DNA of 64,000 nt from Candidatus Tokpelaia sp. JSC188 (GTDB lineage: Bacteria; Pseudomonadota; Alphaproteobacteria; Rhizobiales; Rhizobiaceae). The notes below the pieces were generated by a model. The model saw nothing but the letters and a program-made list of their open reading frames with translations, was not told the DNA's origin and ran no database searches. Positions 47,995-57,550 of this stretch are shown here, piece after piece. The position numbers and the translations under genes were made by a program. The stretch is from assembly GCA_003331065.1 (NCBI GenBank), contig QENB01000001.1, forward strand, positions 1-64,000, given 5' to 3'. Positions within the stretch are counted from its first letter, which is position 1, and each line of letters starts with the position of its first letter.

Positions 47995-49074
47995 TCAATT
48001 GCGAAACAAAGTAAGAATATTCTGACTGTTTTGGTTAGCAATCGCTAAAGACTGGATAGCAAGCTGTTGCTGCACCTGAAGAGCAGAAAGACGAGCAGAT
48101 TCAGCGTTCATATCTGCATCAACTAGCGCGCCTATACCTTTATCAAGAGAAGCTGTCAACTTGCTAAGGAAGTCAACCTGAGTGTCAATCCGCTTTTCAG
48201 CAGCACCAAGTTCCGCACCAGCAGCGAGAGCATTATTAGACGATGCGATGGTTATTTCCTGAAGATGTGAAGCAATACCCTCAAGAGCAGCCGCATTGAT
48301 GCCTTTCAGATCAAGATTAACAAAATCTGTAAGCGTCATATCGCCTATTGCATTTTTCAAATCTTCCTTAGCTTTCTCAAGTTCTGCCTTAGCTGCATCT
48401 TTGGCCGCATCATCAGATGCTGCTGCTAAGTCTTTTTGGGCTTTTTCAACAGCCTCACCAGCTGTATTAATTTCACCCATCTCCTTCGAATTAGATCCTT
48501 TACCAAAAACGTTTTTGAAAACACCACCAGTAAGATCAAACGAACCACCAGGAACTGGCTTACCAAAATTAAGGTTAGGACCACCTATTTCTATCATATC
48601 AATATAAAGCTTGTCTCCTTCACGGCGATATGATCCAGAAATACGAACAATGTTTCCATCATCCAGGAGCATATTTTTTTCAGCCATGGCGGCAGAGTAA
48701 AGAGCCGTCTTGATACCATCTATATGTGCACGGATATCATTCTGGATCTTTTTTAGATCACCCTCGCCTGTTCCAAGTGCAATTGCCAGAGATTCTTCAA
48801 TTTGATCAAGATATTCCTTTGATTTAACAACTGATTCATAAGCCGTATGCACCTGCTCCTTGCTAAGATCCATAACATAGGCAATTGAACCAAGGGCAAT
48901 CTTATCAGTACGCATCATCGAAGAAATTGACCAATAAGCAGTATTATCCATCGCCTGATTGATACGCAGACCCGTCGAAATACGTTGCTGCGTTGTATTC
49001 ATGGACCTATCGATCTGACGCAATGTTTGCAGTGCAGTCAAAGAAGATCGGTTTGTAAGAAGACTTGAACCCAT
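47995..49074 (-). CDS. fliC: Flagellin
   Basis: Flagellin is the filament subunit. With the ATG at 49074 (after AGAAAGGG) it has 359 residues, starting MGSSLLTNRSSLTALQTL. The conserved N-terminal D0/D1 helices cover about residues 1-140 and the C-terminal ones about 265-359 (ALAAGAELGAAEKRIDTQVD, QQQLAIQSLAIANQNSQNIL). The N terminus is of the alphaproteobacterial type, which in known relatives escapes TLR5. An unusual Ala/Lys/Asp-rich helical segment sits before the C-terminal domain (about residues 208-243). The long upstream frame extension is not coding. Only one flagellin gene is seen here. A symbol such as flaA would be equally valid. Confidence 0.94.
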   Translation of the reverse strand: MGSSLLTNRSSLTALQTLRQIDRSMNTTQQRISTGLRINQAMDNTAYWSISSMMRTDKIALGSIAYVMDLSKEQVHTAYESVVKSKEYLDQIEESLAIALGTGEGDLKKIQNDIRAHIDGIKTALYSAAMAEKNMLLDDGNIVRISGSYRREGDKLYIDMIEIGGPNLNFGKPVPGGSFDLTGGVFKNVFGKGSNSKEMGEINTAGEAVEKAQKDLAAASDDAAKDAAKAELEKAKEDLKNAIGDMTLTDFVNLDLKGINAAALEGIASHLQEITIASSNNALAAGAELGAAEKRIDTQVDFLSKLTASLDKGIGALVDADMNAESARLSALQVQQQLAIQSLAIANQNSQNILTLFRN

Positions 49075-49313
49075 AATATATCCCTTTCTAAATATGTTAA
49101 CTTCTTGGGACATGCCGACAGTAAAGCGGCTAAAGCGGAGCGATATCATATCTATCCGGTAAAAACCTGACCCGCTTCTTAGAATGTAGCAGATTTTTAT
49201 ATAAAAAAAAGCTTTAATTATATTTTCTAAGTCAAAATATTGATTAAAAAATATTTCTCGTGAATTACAAAGTACTTTGGCAAATAAAGGTGAACAGGAT
49301 AAGTGCAAGGCCC

Positions 49314-50069
49314 TTAAGAAAAAGAACGGATCAAACTTCCTACAAGCAAGTTCCAACCGTCGATTAAGAGAAAAAATAGAATTTTGAACGGTAATGAAAT
49401 AACTGTTGGGGGCAGCATCATCATACCCATCGACATAGTTAATGTCGCAACTACTAGATCAATAACTAAAAAAGGCAGAACAATCAGAAAACCAATCTCA
49501 AAACCACGCTTCAATTCTGAGATCATAAAAGCTGGTATCAGCACACGAAAATCAACAGGATAACCCTCTTTAACTTTGAGGGGAGATGAGGCCAAATCAG
49601 CGAAGAGGTTAATATCTTTTTCACGAACCTGCGACAACATAAAAACACGGAAAGGCTCACTGATTTCCTTAGCTGCCTGGCTTTCTGTGATTTTATTCTC
49701 TATCAAAGGCTCAAAACCATTTAACCAAGCTTGATTGAAAACAGGTCCCATGACATAAAAAGTCATGAAAAGTGCTAAAGAAACCATTATTAGATTGGCT
49801 GGAGCCGTTTGCAATCCAAGACCAGATCGAAGCAAAGAAAATGCAATAGCGAATCGGGTAAAACTCGTCACCATGATTAAAAGACCAGGTGCTATGGATA
49901 AAATAGTCAACAGCCCAAAAAGTTGTACAATGCGCCCACTAGCCGATAGCTTTGCAAACTGCTCACCTATCGATGCACTCTCATTCACATTAAGCTGTTG
50001 GGCCAGAGCTATACCAGAGCTAAAACAAATAACAAATAACAGCAGACTGATAAACAAAAATCGCTTCAT
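49314..50069 (-). CDS. fliP: Flagellar export gate protein FliP
   Basis: FliP is the main subunit of the FliPQR export gate. The 251-residue protein has a cleavable signal peptide (SLLLFVICFSSGIALA), the motif SFTRFAIAFSLLRSGLGLQT, and the C-terminal signature FLIVLPFLVIDLVVATLTMS and MMMLPPTVISLPFKILFFLL. It overlaps fliL by ATGA. It ends 239 bases upstream of the flagellin ATG. Confidence 0.96.
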   Translation of the reverse strand: MKRFLFISLLLFVICFSSGIALAQQLNVNESASIGEQFAKLSASGRIVQLFGLLTILSIAPGLLIMVTSFTRFAIAFSLLRSGLGLQTAPANLIMVSLALFMTFYVMGPVFNQAWLNGFEPLIENKITESQAAKEISEPFRVFMLSQVREKDINLFADLASSPLKVKEGYPVDFRVLIPAFMISELKRGFEIGFLIVLPFLVIDLVVATLTMSMGMMMLPPTVISLPFKILFFLLIDGWNLLVGSLIRSFS

Positions 50070-50569
50070 TTTTCAATCACTAAACTCGAAATTAGAATAC
50101 TCGATACTTTCCCTCCAGAACGAATATTAGCCCTTTCGAGTAGATCTTCACGCAAATATAAAAGGCCGGTTGATCCTTTGATGCTATCGAGAGAGCATTG
50201 CCGCAGATAAGAAAGAAAATCATTAGAAATCTTAACAGCCATATCCTCGGTAATCTTCTTTTTTGGTTTGCTAACAAGAGAAATCGCAACACGGATCCAA
50301 TTCGATTCAGGCAAAGCCAAATTAGTTAGGATCGGAGGTAAAACAACGACGTTACCATGGTCTGTAATAACATCAGTACTGACTTTATCGGCTTTGTTTA
50401 AAATCTTTTCCGGTAAAGGTGAGATAATAATTTCACTGATCTTTGTACCAATAAACCAGTTACCCAAACCAACGAGAAAGGTCAGTATAGTAACTGCAGC
50501 TATTAATATTCCAGTATCTGATCTTTCATTTTTGGTTTCTCTATTTTTCTGTGATGGATAAGCTACCAT
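50066..50569 (-). CDS. fliL: Flagellar basal-body protein FliL
   Basis: FliL is a single-pass protein near the stator, with a helix at about residues 20-40 (GILIAAVTILTFLVGLGNWF) and a periplasmic stomatin-like domain (VVLPPILTNLALPESNWIRV). The 167-residue length is normal. It overlaps fliP by four bases and starts 57 bases after flgH. Confidence 0.9.
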   Translation of the reverse strand: MVAYPSQKNRETKNERSDTGILIAAVTILTFLVGLGNWFIGTKISEIIISPLPEKILNKADKVSTDVITDHGNVVVLPPILTNLALPESNWIRVAISLVSKPKKKITEDMAVKISNDFLSYLRQCSLDSIKGSTGLLYLREDLLERANIRSGGKVSSILISSLVIEK

Positions 50570-50625
50570 ACCCTAAAATCCTCTCGAATTCATACAATTT
50601 GGATTTAAAGATCAAATTAAACTAC

Positions 50626-51372
50626 TCAGAATGGGGATACCCGATTGAGAAACTGTTGACCATAAGGTGGTTGCTGAACATCACTCATTCTACCGCGCCC
50701 TCCATAGGAAATACGAGCCTCGGCAATTTTGTCATAATTAATTGTATTGTTACCAGCAATATCGCGAGGACGTACAATTCCAACAATATTAAGCACCCGT
50801 AGTTCATAATTAACTCGTACCTCCTGTGAACCATTAATAAGCAGATTGCCATTAGGCAAAACAGCAGTTACTACAGCCGCAACAGAAAGCCGAATATCTT
50901 CTCGTCTTTCTACTTTGGCATCTCCTTTGGAATTGAGTTTTGAAGCTGTCTTGACATTACCACCTGCACGAAAGATTTTTCCGAGATCGCTTCCAAGTAA
51001 ATAACCTGAATCGGAATTGCGTTTTAAATCGCTTTTATTGTTTAAATTAGCACGGTCATTCATGGAAATTAGTACTGTCAATACATCGCCAGGCCTCATT
51101 GCTCGCGGATCACGATAAAAACTGGGGACACCAGTGCGATAAAGCGAATATTTGCTTTCAGACGGACGCTGCAAATAATAGGTAGGATCATTGGCCTTAT
51201 CATGACCCAGGTTTGTTCGAACATCTGAAAATTCAGGGGCACGATTAAAGTCTTTGCCAATCAAGCCACACCCTGAAAACGCGAATATGATGCAAACAGT
51301 GACAAGCATAAATAAAAATGAACGACAGATACGAACAAAAAAAATCTGATTTAAGATTTTTGCTATTATCAT
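50626..51372 (-). CDS. flgH: Flagellar L-ring protein FlgH
   Basis: FlgH forms the L ring in the outer membrane and is a lipoprotein. A signal peptide ends in the lipobox FSGC (cysteine near residue 34). The conserved core YRDPRAMRPGDVLTVLISMN and the C-terminal GNLLINGSQEVRVNYELRVL, VRPRDIA match the family. It has 248 residues and overlaps motE by ATGA. Confidence 0.94.
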   Translation of the reverse strand: MIIAKILNQIFFVRICRSFLFMLVTVCIIFAFSGCGLIGKDFNRAPEFSDVRTNLGHDKANDPTYYLQRPSESKYSLYRTGVPSFYRDPRAMRPGDVLTVLISMNDRANLNNKSDLKRNSDSGYLLGSDLGKIFRAGGNVKTASKLNSKGDAKVERREDIRLSVAAVVTAVLPNGNLLINGSQEVRVNYELRVLNIVGIVRPRDIAGNNTINYDKIAEARISYGGRGRMSDVQQPPYGQQFLNRVSPF

Positions 51373-51956
51373 GGCATACTCGTTTTTACAGTAGGTGTGC
51401 TTTTGCTGACTTTCTCAAGCGGAACTTTTTGCACACTCACAAGAACACGCATAAGATTAGCAGATTTTTCAGCCTGTAACTCATTCATGATTGCACTGGA
51501 AATGCGCGGCTCAAGCTTAAGAATGATCGATGCAGCAGCAACCTCATCAAGAAGAGAAAGTTGTGCGGCTGCTGCATCTGGTCGCATTCTTGAAATAATG
51601 CCAACGAAGGAATCTTGTGTTTTAGTCAGAAAAGCATTGCGTCGAGCAAGCCAATCGTCATATTCTTTGCGTTTCTTTTCCAATAAATTAATCCGCATTT
51701 CTATTTGATTTCGCATCACATCAAGTTGACGCAATTGTAGTTCAAAACGCGCATCCTGCGCTTGGCTAGCAATATTCTGACAAAAACGAGCAACTTCACC
51801 AGAGGTGCTGTCAACTGCTTTGACCTCCGAGGAGTTCTCAGTTTGCACCTGTGCTGAGGGCAGCCTGACAGAGGTAGACTGATCATCAGCCATAGATGAA
51901 GCAGAAAAGCTCATAAAGCCAACTAATAAAAAATAAAAGATCTTTTTTTTCATCAT
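51369..51956 (-). CDS. motE: MotE family chaperone
   Basis: MotE is a periplasmic chaperone specific for MotC in Rhizobiales. The 195-residue protein has a signal peptide (MMKKKIFYFLLVGFMSFSAS), a central coiled coil (about residues 70-115, RQLDVMRNQIEMRINLLEKK), then a C-terminal magnesium-transporter N-like MgtE_N fold (MRPDAAAAQLSLLDEVAAAS). It lies between flgI and flgH with ATGA overlaps on both sides. Confidence 0.88.
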   Translation of the reverse strand: MMKKKIFYFLLVGFMSFSASSMADDQSTSVRLPSAQVQTENSSEVKAVDSTSGEVARFCQNIASQAQDARFELQLRQLDVMRNQIEMRINLLEKKRKEYDDWLARRNAFLTKTQDSFVGIISRMRPDAAAAQLSLLDEVAAASIILKLEPRISSAIMNELQAEKSANLMRVLVSVQKVPLEKVSKSTPTVKTSMP

Positions 51957-53260
51957 TGCACTACAAGTTCCGCGTGAAGCGCGCCAGCTGTTTTTATTGC
52001 CTGCAAGATTGCAATGATGCCGCTTGGTTTGACACCGATTTGATTAAGACCCTTGATTAGATTATCAAGATCCGTACCACCTACAATAGCAATGCTGGCC
52101 ATATCTTCATTAGCTTTAATCTCTGTTTGTGGTAAAATCACAGTTCTACCAGATTCGCTAAATGGGTTAGGCTGTGAAGCGTAAGGATTTTCTGTTACTC
52201 GTACGGTAAGACTACCGTGCGAAATTGCAACACGAGATACTCGCACCTTTTCACCGATAACAACCGTACCAGTACGCTCATCAACAACAACACGAGCAAT
52301 CTCATCGGTTGGAATAGGTAACCCTTCTATTTCTGCAATAAAACGTGCCATAGACAGTTTATCAGGTTTATGTAAAATAACTGTTTTTGCATCCCGTTCA
52401 TTAGCGACATCCTGCTTGTAACGATTTGACGCAAATATATTGATTAGGTCAGCCACTCGGATAGCAGTAGAAAAATCTGGATTACGCAATTCAAGAATAA
52501 TTTGTTTGTCAACGCTAAAATTACCAGAAACAGCCCGTTCTACTAAGGCTCCATTAGGAATGCGACCAGATGTCGGTACACCTTGTGTCAAAGATTGAGC
52601 TTGCCCTTGAGTTCCAAACCCAGAAATAGTTAAATTACCTTGGGCAACAGCGTAGGTATTGCCATCTGCTCCAAGCAAAGAGGTCATAATCAATGTTCCA
52701 CCTTGAAGCGAAGCAGCATCACCAAGAGAAGAAACGGTTACATCAATCCGCGAGCCAGGCGTAGCAAAAGGAGGAAGATCAGCCGTTACAATAACCGCAG
52801 CCATATTATTAGCGCGTGTCGCACCGGCAGGTGGGCTAATACCAAGATTATCAAGCATCGCTCGCATTGATTGCTCAGTAAAAGGTGCATTACGTAACGA
52901 ATCACCAGTTCCATTTAGACCAATAACAAGACCGTAACCGACAAGTTGGTTGGCACGCACACCTTGTATTTCGGCAATATCTTTGAGGCGTGCAACAATA
53001 CCAGGCTTTGCCAGATCAGCATAGTGCATCTTTGCTGGATCACCACCAGAACCAAGCCAGAGCGCATCATCTGCAGCTTCAGAGGTAAGCCGATGGGTAT
53101 CAGGATTATCCTTATTTGCAGCAAACGAAATAATCGTACCGAACAATAAGAATAACATAAAGAAGATTAAGCACCTTCCTCTGTGTCTCCAGCAATGTCC
53201 AATTACCTTACTGTCTAAGTATAAAACTGCCTTCCACTCTTTCTGGGCGTGTCTTGTCAT
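51953..53260 (-). CDS. flgI: Flagellar P-ring protein FlgI
   Basis: FlgI forms the periplasmic P ring. The core starts at ARLKDIAEIQGVRANQLVGY and runs through GLVIGLNGTGDSLRN and PPFATPGSRIDVTVSSLGDA to the C terminus PSGIIAILQAIKTAGALHAE. The 435-residue frame is about 60 longer than usual because of a basic N-terminal stretch and about 40 residues between the signal-like helix (CLIFFMLFLLFGTIISFAA) and the core. The ATG at 53260 overlaps the flgA stop as ATGA, so I keep it; a later start is possible. Confidence 0.93.
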   Translation of the reverse strand: MTRHAQKEWKAVLYLDSKVIGHCWRHRGRCLIFFMLFLLFGTIISFAANKDNPDTHRLTSEAADDALWLGSGGDPAKMHYADLAKPGIVARLKDIAEIQGVRANQLVGYGLVIGLNGTGDSLRNAPFTEQSMRAMLDNLGISPPAGATRANNMAAVIVTADLPPFATPGSRIDVTVSSLGDAASLQGGTLIMTSLLGADGNTYAVAQGNLTISGFGTQGQAQSLTQGVPTSGRIPNGALVERAVSGNFSVDKQIILELRNPDFSTAIRVADLINIFASNRYKQDVANERDAKTVILHKPDKLSMARFIAEIEGLPIPTDEIARVVVDERTGTVVIGEKVRVSRVAISHGSLTVRVTENPYASQPNPFSESGRTVILPQTEIKANEDMASIAIVGGTDLDNLIKGLNQIGVKPSGIIAILQAIKTAGALHAELVVQ

Positions 53261-53721
53261 TGAACACCTACCCGCACATTGCCATTCTGCATGACAGTCC
53301 CTATAATTACGCGCCCGGAATCAACGTTGCGCACCTTAATAGGATCTCCTACTGCTCCTGATTGCAACGCAATACCAGTTGCCGTAATACTTAACTCACC
53401 TGAACTAAAAACTAATTTTGTCGTCTGTCCCCGATTAATAAGAAGTGGATGACCAAGAGAAGAAAGTGCAACCGGACGTCCTGCAATTAGAGTATTCTTG
53501 GCAACTTTGTTCACAATCTGTTCTATGCTGTTGACATAAAGAGAAGCGGCTATATCCTTGATATAGAAAGCTTTTTTATTCAACAGTACTTCACTGATAA
53601 CTTGCCCGGGATAAATCGTTTTAGCAGGAACAAGAAAATCAACTTTACCCGCAAAAGCCTGTGAAAACGATGCAACTAACGCTAAGAAACATGCTGCCAG
53701 AAACAAAGCCCTAGGCATCAT
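53257..53721 (-). CDS. flgA: P-ring assembly chaperone FlgA
   Basis: FlgA is a periplasmic chaperone for FlgI. A signal peptide (FLAACFLALVASFSQAFA) precedes an SAF-like domain (VPAKTIYPGQVISEVLL, ARPVALSSLG-like NTLIAGRPVALSSLG) and the C-terminal KVRNVDSGRVIIGTVMQNGN. At 154 residues it is short, as in other Rhizobiales. It overlaps flgI by ATGA and follows flgG by 2 bases. Confidence 0.93.
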   Translation of the reverse strand: MMPRALFLAACFLALVASFSQAFAGKVDFLVPAKTIYPGQVISEVLLNKKAFYIKDIAASLYVNSIEQIVNKVAKNTLIAGRPVALSSLGHPLLINRGQTTKLVFSSGELSITATGIALQSGAVGDPIKVRNVDSGRVIIGTVMQNGNVRVGVQ

Positions 53722-53723
53722 TG

Positions 53724-54521
53724 TTATCTCAGGTTTTTGGAGACAACAGCTGACATCTCGTCAGCAGCCTGAATAACTTTGGAATTCATTTCATAAGCCC
53801 TCTGTGCTGAAATGAGTTCAGTTATTTCTTTGATAGGATCAACATTGGAAGCCTCCAGATAATGCTGCATCAACGACCCATAATTTTCTTCACCAGGATT
53901 ACCAACAATTGGCGCGCCAGAAGCTTGAGTTTCACGAAAAAGATTATCTCCAATTGGTTCAAGACCAGCTTCATTGGTAAAATTCACAAGATTAATTCGT
54001 CCCGCCTCCGTTGGTTGTGCATCAGCATCAGCTTTATAATAAACGGAACCGTCTGAATTGATGGTTATCTCTCCATTTTTACCAACCTCAACAGGTAAGG
54101 TAATAACTGGCTGCACTAGATTGCCATCAAGCGTAACAATTTCACCGTTTTCGTTAAGATTAAAAGCTCCTGCACGGGTATAGAACGTACTGCCATTAGG
54201 ATCCTGAATTTCAAACCAACCACGACCACTAATTGCAAGATCAAAAGCATTGTTGGTTTGAATAGGAGAGCCTTGCATGTGCAAATTGCGCACAGCGGCT
54301 GTGCGTACACCGAGACCAATCATCGCCCCCTCTGGCACAGTTGCCTGATTCATCATATTCGATACACCAACCATACGATTTGTTGTATACATCAGATCAG
54401 AAAATTCTGCACGGGATCGTTTATAGGCTGTAGTATTGATATTCGCAATATTATTAGCAATCACATCCAGATTGGTCTGTTGGGCATTCATACCCGTTGC
54501 AGCTATTGATAAAGATCTCAT
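53724..54521 (-). CDS. flgG: Distal rod protein FlgG
   Basis: FlgG builds the distal rod. With the ATG at 54521 ([20 protein letters not shown]) it has 265 residues, close to the usual 262. The N-terminal signature [20 protein letters not shown] and C-terminal [36 protein letters not shown] are intact. An upstream extension by seven residues is possible but unneeded. The spacing to flgA is 2 bases. Confidence 0.95.
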   Translation of the reverse strand: MRSLSIAATGMNAQQTNLDVIANNIANINTTAYKRSRAEFSDLMYTTNRMVGVSNMMNQATVPEGAMIGLGVRTAAVRNLHMQGSPIQTNNAFDLAISGRGWFEIQDPNGSTFYTRAGAFNLNENGEIVTLDGNLVQPVITLPVEVGKNGEITINSDGSVYYKADADAQPTEAGRINLVNFTNEAGLEPIGDNLFRETQASGAPIVGNPGEENYGSLMQHYLEASNVDPIKEITELISAQRAYEMNSKVIQAADEMSAVVSKNLR

Positions 54522-54600
54522 TACCATCTTGTTCACTCTCAATAATTTGCAGAGAAAAGGATAAATATTGCGGATTAAACTACCTATCTAAATAGGGCAG

Positions 54601-54951
54601 TTAGATCTGCATTCGGCTAATTTCGAGGTATGACTGCACGATCTTATCACGGATAGCAATACTTGTGGTTAAAACACGTTCAGCCTCCATGATGGAGTCA
54701 ACAACATCGCGAATTGCTACATCTTCTCCTAAGGTCTTGCGCATTGAAAACATTTCGGCTTCTTGTAATTTATTAACCGCATCAGTAGCAACCCCAGATA
54801 AAACTTGATCAAAACTTTTTTGCCCTACTACTACTTGATCACGCACAGGAGCCCATACATTTGGAGAACTGGTAGCATCTGCCCGCTGACTATGCATATC
54901 AAAATGTTCAAAGACAGCAGGCACCGCAAGATTTATAATAGATTGAATCAT
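54601..54951 (-). CDS. fliE: Hook-basal body complex protein FliE
   Basis: FliE links the MS ring to the rod. The 116-residue protein ends with the diagnostic helix MEAERVLTTSIAIRDKIVQS and YLEISRMQI, and contains FDQVLSGVATDAVNKLQEAE. It lies between flgC (8 bases) and flgG (79 bases). Confidence 0.93.
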   Translation of the reverse strand: MIQSIINLAVPAVFEHFDMHSQRADATSSPNVWAPVRDQVVVGQKSFDQVLSGVATDAVNKLQEAEMFSMRKTLGEDVAIRDVVDSIMEAERVLTTSIAIRDKIVQSYLEISRMQI

Positions 54952-54959
54952 CGTATCCC

Positions 54960-55376
54960 CTATCCTTTTAAAAGATCAATCGTTTGCGAAACAAGTTCTC
55001 GTACCTGACGAAAAACCTGCAAATTTGCTTCATAAGAGCGCTCGGCCTCACGCATATCGGCCATTTCAACAATAGGACTGACATTAGGATATTTCACATA
55101 ACCACTCCCGTCAGCCGCCGGATGACCTGGATCATACCTGATAATTGGCGGCGACTTATCATACCCAATCCCTGAAACTCTAACTCCCTGACCATCTACA
55201 TAAGGATCAGCTACAGTTTCAAAGCTCACCGTTTTGCGTCGATAAGGGGCCGCCTCCGCCGTCATTCCAGTGGAGTGGGCATTTGCTATATTCTCAGCGA
55301 TTACGCGTAATCGAACTGACTGGGACGTCAGACCACTTACAGCAATCCGACTCACTGCCAAAAGTGGATCAGACAT
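54960..55376 (-). CDS. flgC: Proximal rod protein FlgC
   Basis: FlgC is a proximal rod subunit. The 138-residue protein has the N-terminal LRVIAENIANAHSTGMTAEA signature, the YVKYPNVSPIVEMADMREAE motif and the C-terminal helix RSYEANLQVFRQVRELVSQT. It follows flgB by 5 bases. Confidence 0.95.
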   Translation of the reverse strand: MSDPLLAVSRIAVSGLTSQSVRLRVIAENIANAHSTGMTAEAAPYRRKTVSFETVADPYVDGQGVRVSGIGYDKSPPIIRYDPGHPAADGSGYVKYPNVSPIVEMADMREAERSYEANLQVFRQVRELVSQTIDLLKG

Positions 55377-55381
55377 GCCAT

Positions 55382-55771
55382 TTACCCTCCTTTGACTGCT
55401 GCTATCATCATGCGATGGAATGATCTAACGATAGCTGTATTTAATGAAATCTCACGGTTAATCTCACTGCCTTTACGCAACTCTTCCTCAATAAGGACGC
55501 TGTTACCAGAATGGGTTATCTCAGTGGTCTTCTCAGATCGTACTGCAGTAAATTCTTCTTGATCATCGATAGCATCTACATGACCGATATCAGTTTGTTT
55601 CATAACAAAAGCCTGCGTATTCGGTACCAAAGAAAAAGGCTCAACATCCCGTGCCTGATAACCTGGCGTATTTACGTTGGCAATATTGCTAGCCATTACT
55701 TTCTGGCGAACAGAAAGCCACTCAGCCTGCCTAGATGCTATGGCAAAGAGATGAATCGGTTCAACAAACAT
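55382..55771 (-). CDS. flgB: Proximal rod protein FlgB
   Basis: FlgB is a proximal rod subunit. With the ATG at 55771 (MFVEPIHLFAIASRQAEWLS) it has 129 residues, the usual size. The signature VMASNIANVNTPGYQARDVE and the C-terminal helix LNTAIVRSFHRMMIAAVKGG are clear. A GTG eight codons upstream is possible but lacks spacing from a ribosome site. It heads the rod-ring run and probably has its own promoter in the 406-base gap upstream. Confidence 0.94.
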   Translation of the reverse strand: MFVEPIHLFAIASRQAEWLSVRQKVMASNIANVNTPGYQARDVEPFSLVPNTQAFVMKQTDIGHVDAIDDQEEFTAVRSEKTTEITHSGNSVLIEEELRKGSEINREISLNTAIVRSFHRMMIAAVKGG

Positions 55772-56177
55772 ATTTCTAAACTCGACATACAGCACTCCTA
55801 GATCCAGAAAGTACGATAATCAAAACCCGCACGACCTGTTCATGATCAGTAAATCAGATGCAATTGGTGGAGGATATCGTATTAATCTTGTGCGAGGCTT
55901 GCGTGTATGGCAAAAGCATCCTGTTATAGCTAACAAACAAATAATCAGGTTTAATACCTAGATCTTGCCATGCCGAAATAATCAAGAATGTTCAGGACTT
56001 CAGTGCAATAATGCAAAAATGTCTATTCTTTCTTTTAGCATGCACTTTTAGAACTAAACCAAACTATATTAGGTAGATCTTAAAGTAGATTTTTAGTTTT
56101 TATACATGATTGTAATGGCGAATGTTGCATCTCTATTTGTTTTGGATAGACAATTACTTTAAAAAACTGTAGAATCT
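55772..56177. other. Gap between fliI and flgB
   Basis: About 400 bases between two minus-strand flagellar genes. A 39-codon plus-strand frame from an ATG at 55842 has no recognisable features and no ribosome site, so I do not call it. The flgB promoter is probably here; I see no clear motif. Confidence 0.45.
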
Positions 56178-57548
56178 TTACCCGTTAGCTTTGCCTGTGT
56201 CCTGCATTTTAAGTGCAGTTGCCAAATCGGCGTAAGGATCGCGGACAATTGGCGTATCTGGTTTTTGCTGCATAGCAGCATAAATTAGAGGTACAAGCCG
56301 TACAGCTTGATCAAGGTTTACATCAGATCCTGGTTTATAAGCGCCCATAGCGCGCAGATCTCGTGTTTCCTCGAAACGAGAAATCATTTCTTTCAGATTC
56401 TGTACTAGCCCTTGCTGCTGTTGTGTCCAGCATAATGGTGCCAATCGTGAAACCGACGCTGGAATATCAACCGCAGGGAAACGACCCTCTTCAGCGATTG
56501 CCCGATCTAGCACAATATGACCATCAAGTGTCCCGCGGATGGTATCTGCGATCGGATCATTATGATCATCACCATCGACAAGAACAGCATAAATACCGGT
56601 AATAGATCCTCCCTTACCTTCTCGACCTGGCCCTGCACGCTCCAGCAAGCGTGGAAGTTGACTAAAAACACTTGGTGGAAACCCTCGGGAAACCGGAGGT
56701 TCACCAGCAGCAATCGCTACTTCACGGGCAGCAAGTGCATAACGAGTAATAGAATCGACTATCAAAAGCACATTATCACTACAGGCAGCAAAATATTCAG
56801 CAATAGTTGTTGCCATAACAGGTGCCAATCGGCGCATCATTGGGCTTTCATCACTGGTAGCAACGACTGTGATGACTTTATCACGTTTGCCACTCAGAGT
56901 ACCGTCAAGCATTTCCCGCACCTCACGCCCGCGCTCACCCACCAAAGCTAATACCACTGTTTCAAAATGATCGATGCGAGTCATCATTGCTAGAAGAGTT
57001 GATTTTCCAACCCCTGAACCAGCAAAAATACCCATGCGCTGACCAAAACAAAGAGGTGTAAAAATATCAATAACGTTTACCCCTGTATAAAACGCCTTAT
57101 CGACACGCGTTCGTTTGAGAGCTGGCATCGCAACACTCTCAACAGCTATGGACTGCACACCCGATACAAGTGGGAGATGATTATCTATCGCCTCACCTAA
57201 AGCATTGATAACACGCCCTCTCCAAGAGATATCAGGCGCAATTCGAAATTGTCCATAAGGAAAAACAGAAGCGTTAAGAACAGGCATATTGATCTCATCA
57301 TAAGGCTTGACTAGTGCATGATCTTCGTTGATATGTATAATTTCTCCACGTACAAAATCTTTGATGCAATCGATAAGAACTGTATCACCTAATGAGACGT
57401 CTTGCGATAAGCCTCGAACAGCTAACGCGGCGCGTGAAATATTCACGACAATCCCACCTTTAGAAACTAGGGTAGGAAAATCTAGCTGTTCACAGCTAAC
57501 GAAAGCCGCCAGTTTGGCAAGGGGCAATGTGTTGCTCGCAGAGTCCAT
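56178..57548 (-). CDS. fliI: Flagellar export ATPase FliI
   Basis: FliI powers the flagellar type III export apparatus. Walker A is AGSGVGKST, the catalytic glutamate is in ALVGERGREVREML, and Walker B is NVLLIVDSITRYAL. The substrate loop SRGFPPSVFSQLPRLLERAG and the C-terminal F1-like domain are intact in 456 residues. It ends a short flgF-fliI run and starts 2 bases after flgF. Confidence 0.96.
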   Translation of the reverse strand: MDSASNTLPLAKLAAFVSCEQLDFPTLVSKGGIVVNISRAALAVRGLSQDVSLGDTVLIDCIKDFVRGEIIHINEDHALVKPYDEINMPVLNASVFPYGQFRIAPDISWRGRVINALGEAIDNHLPLVSGVQSIAVESVAMPALKRTRVDKAFYTGVNVIDIFTPLCFGQRMGIFAGSGVGKSTLLAMMTRIDHFETVVLALVGERGREVREMLDGTLSGKRDKVITVVATSDESPMMRRLAPVMATTIAEYFAACSDNVLLIVDSITRYALAAREVAIAAGEPPVSRGFPPSVFSQLPRLLERAGPGREGKGGSITGIYAVLVDGDDHNDPIADTIRGTLDGHIVLDRAIAEEGRFPAVDIPASVSRLAPLCWTQQQQGLVQNLKEMISRFEETRDLRAMGAYKPGSDVNLDQAVRLVPLIYAAMQQKPDTPIVRDPYADLATALKMQDTGKANG

Positions 57549-57550
57549 AC

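Noticed and set aside
55842..55961. 39-codon plus-strand frame in the fliI-flgB gap
   Set aside because: It is too short, lacks a ribosome site and is not recognisable.
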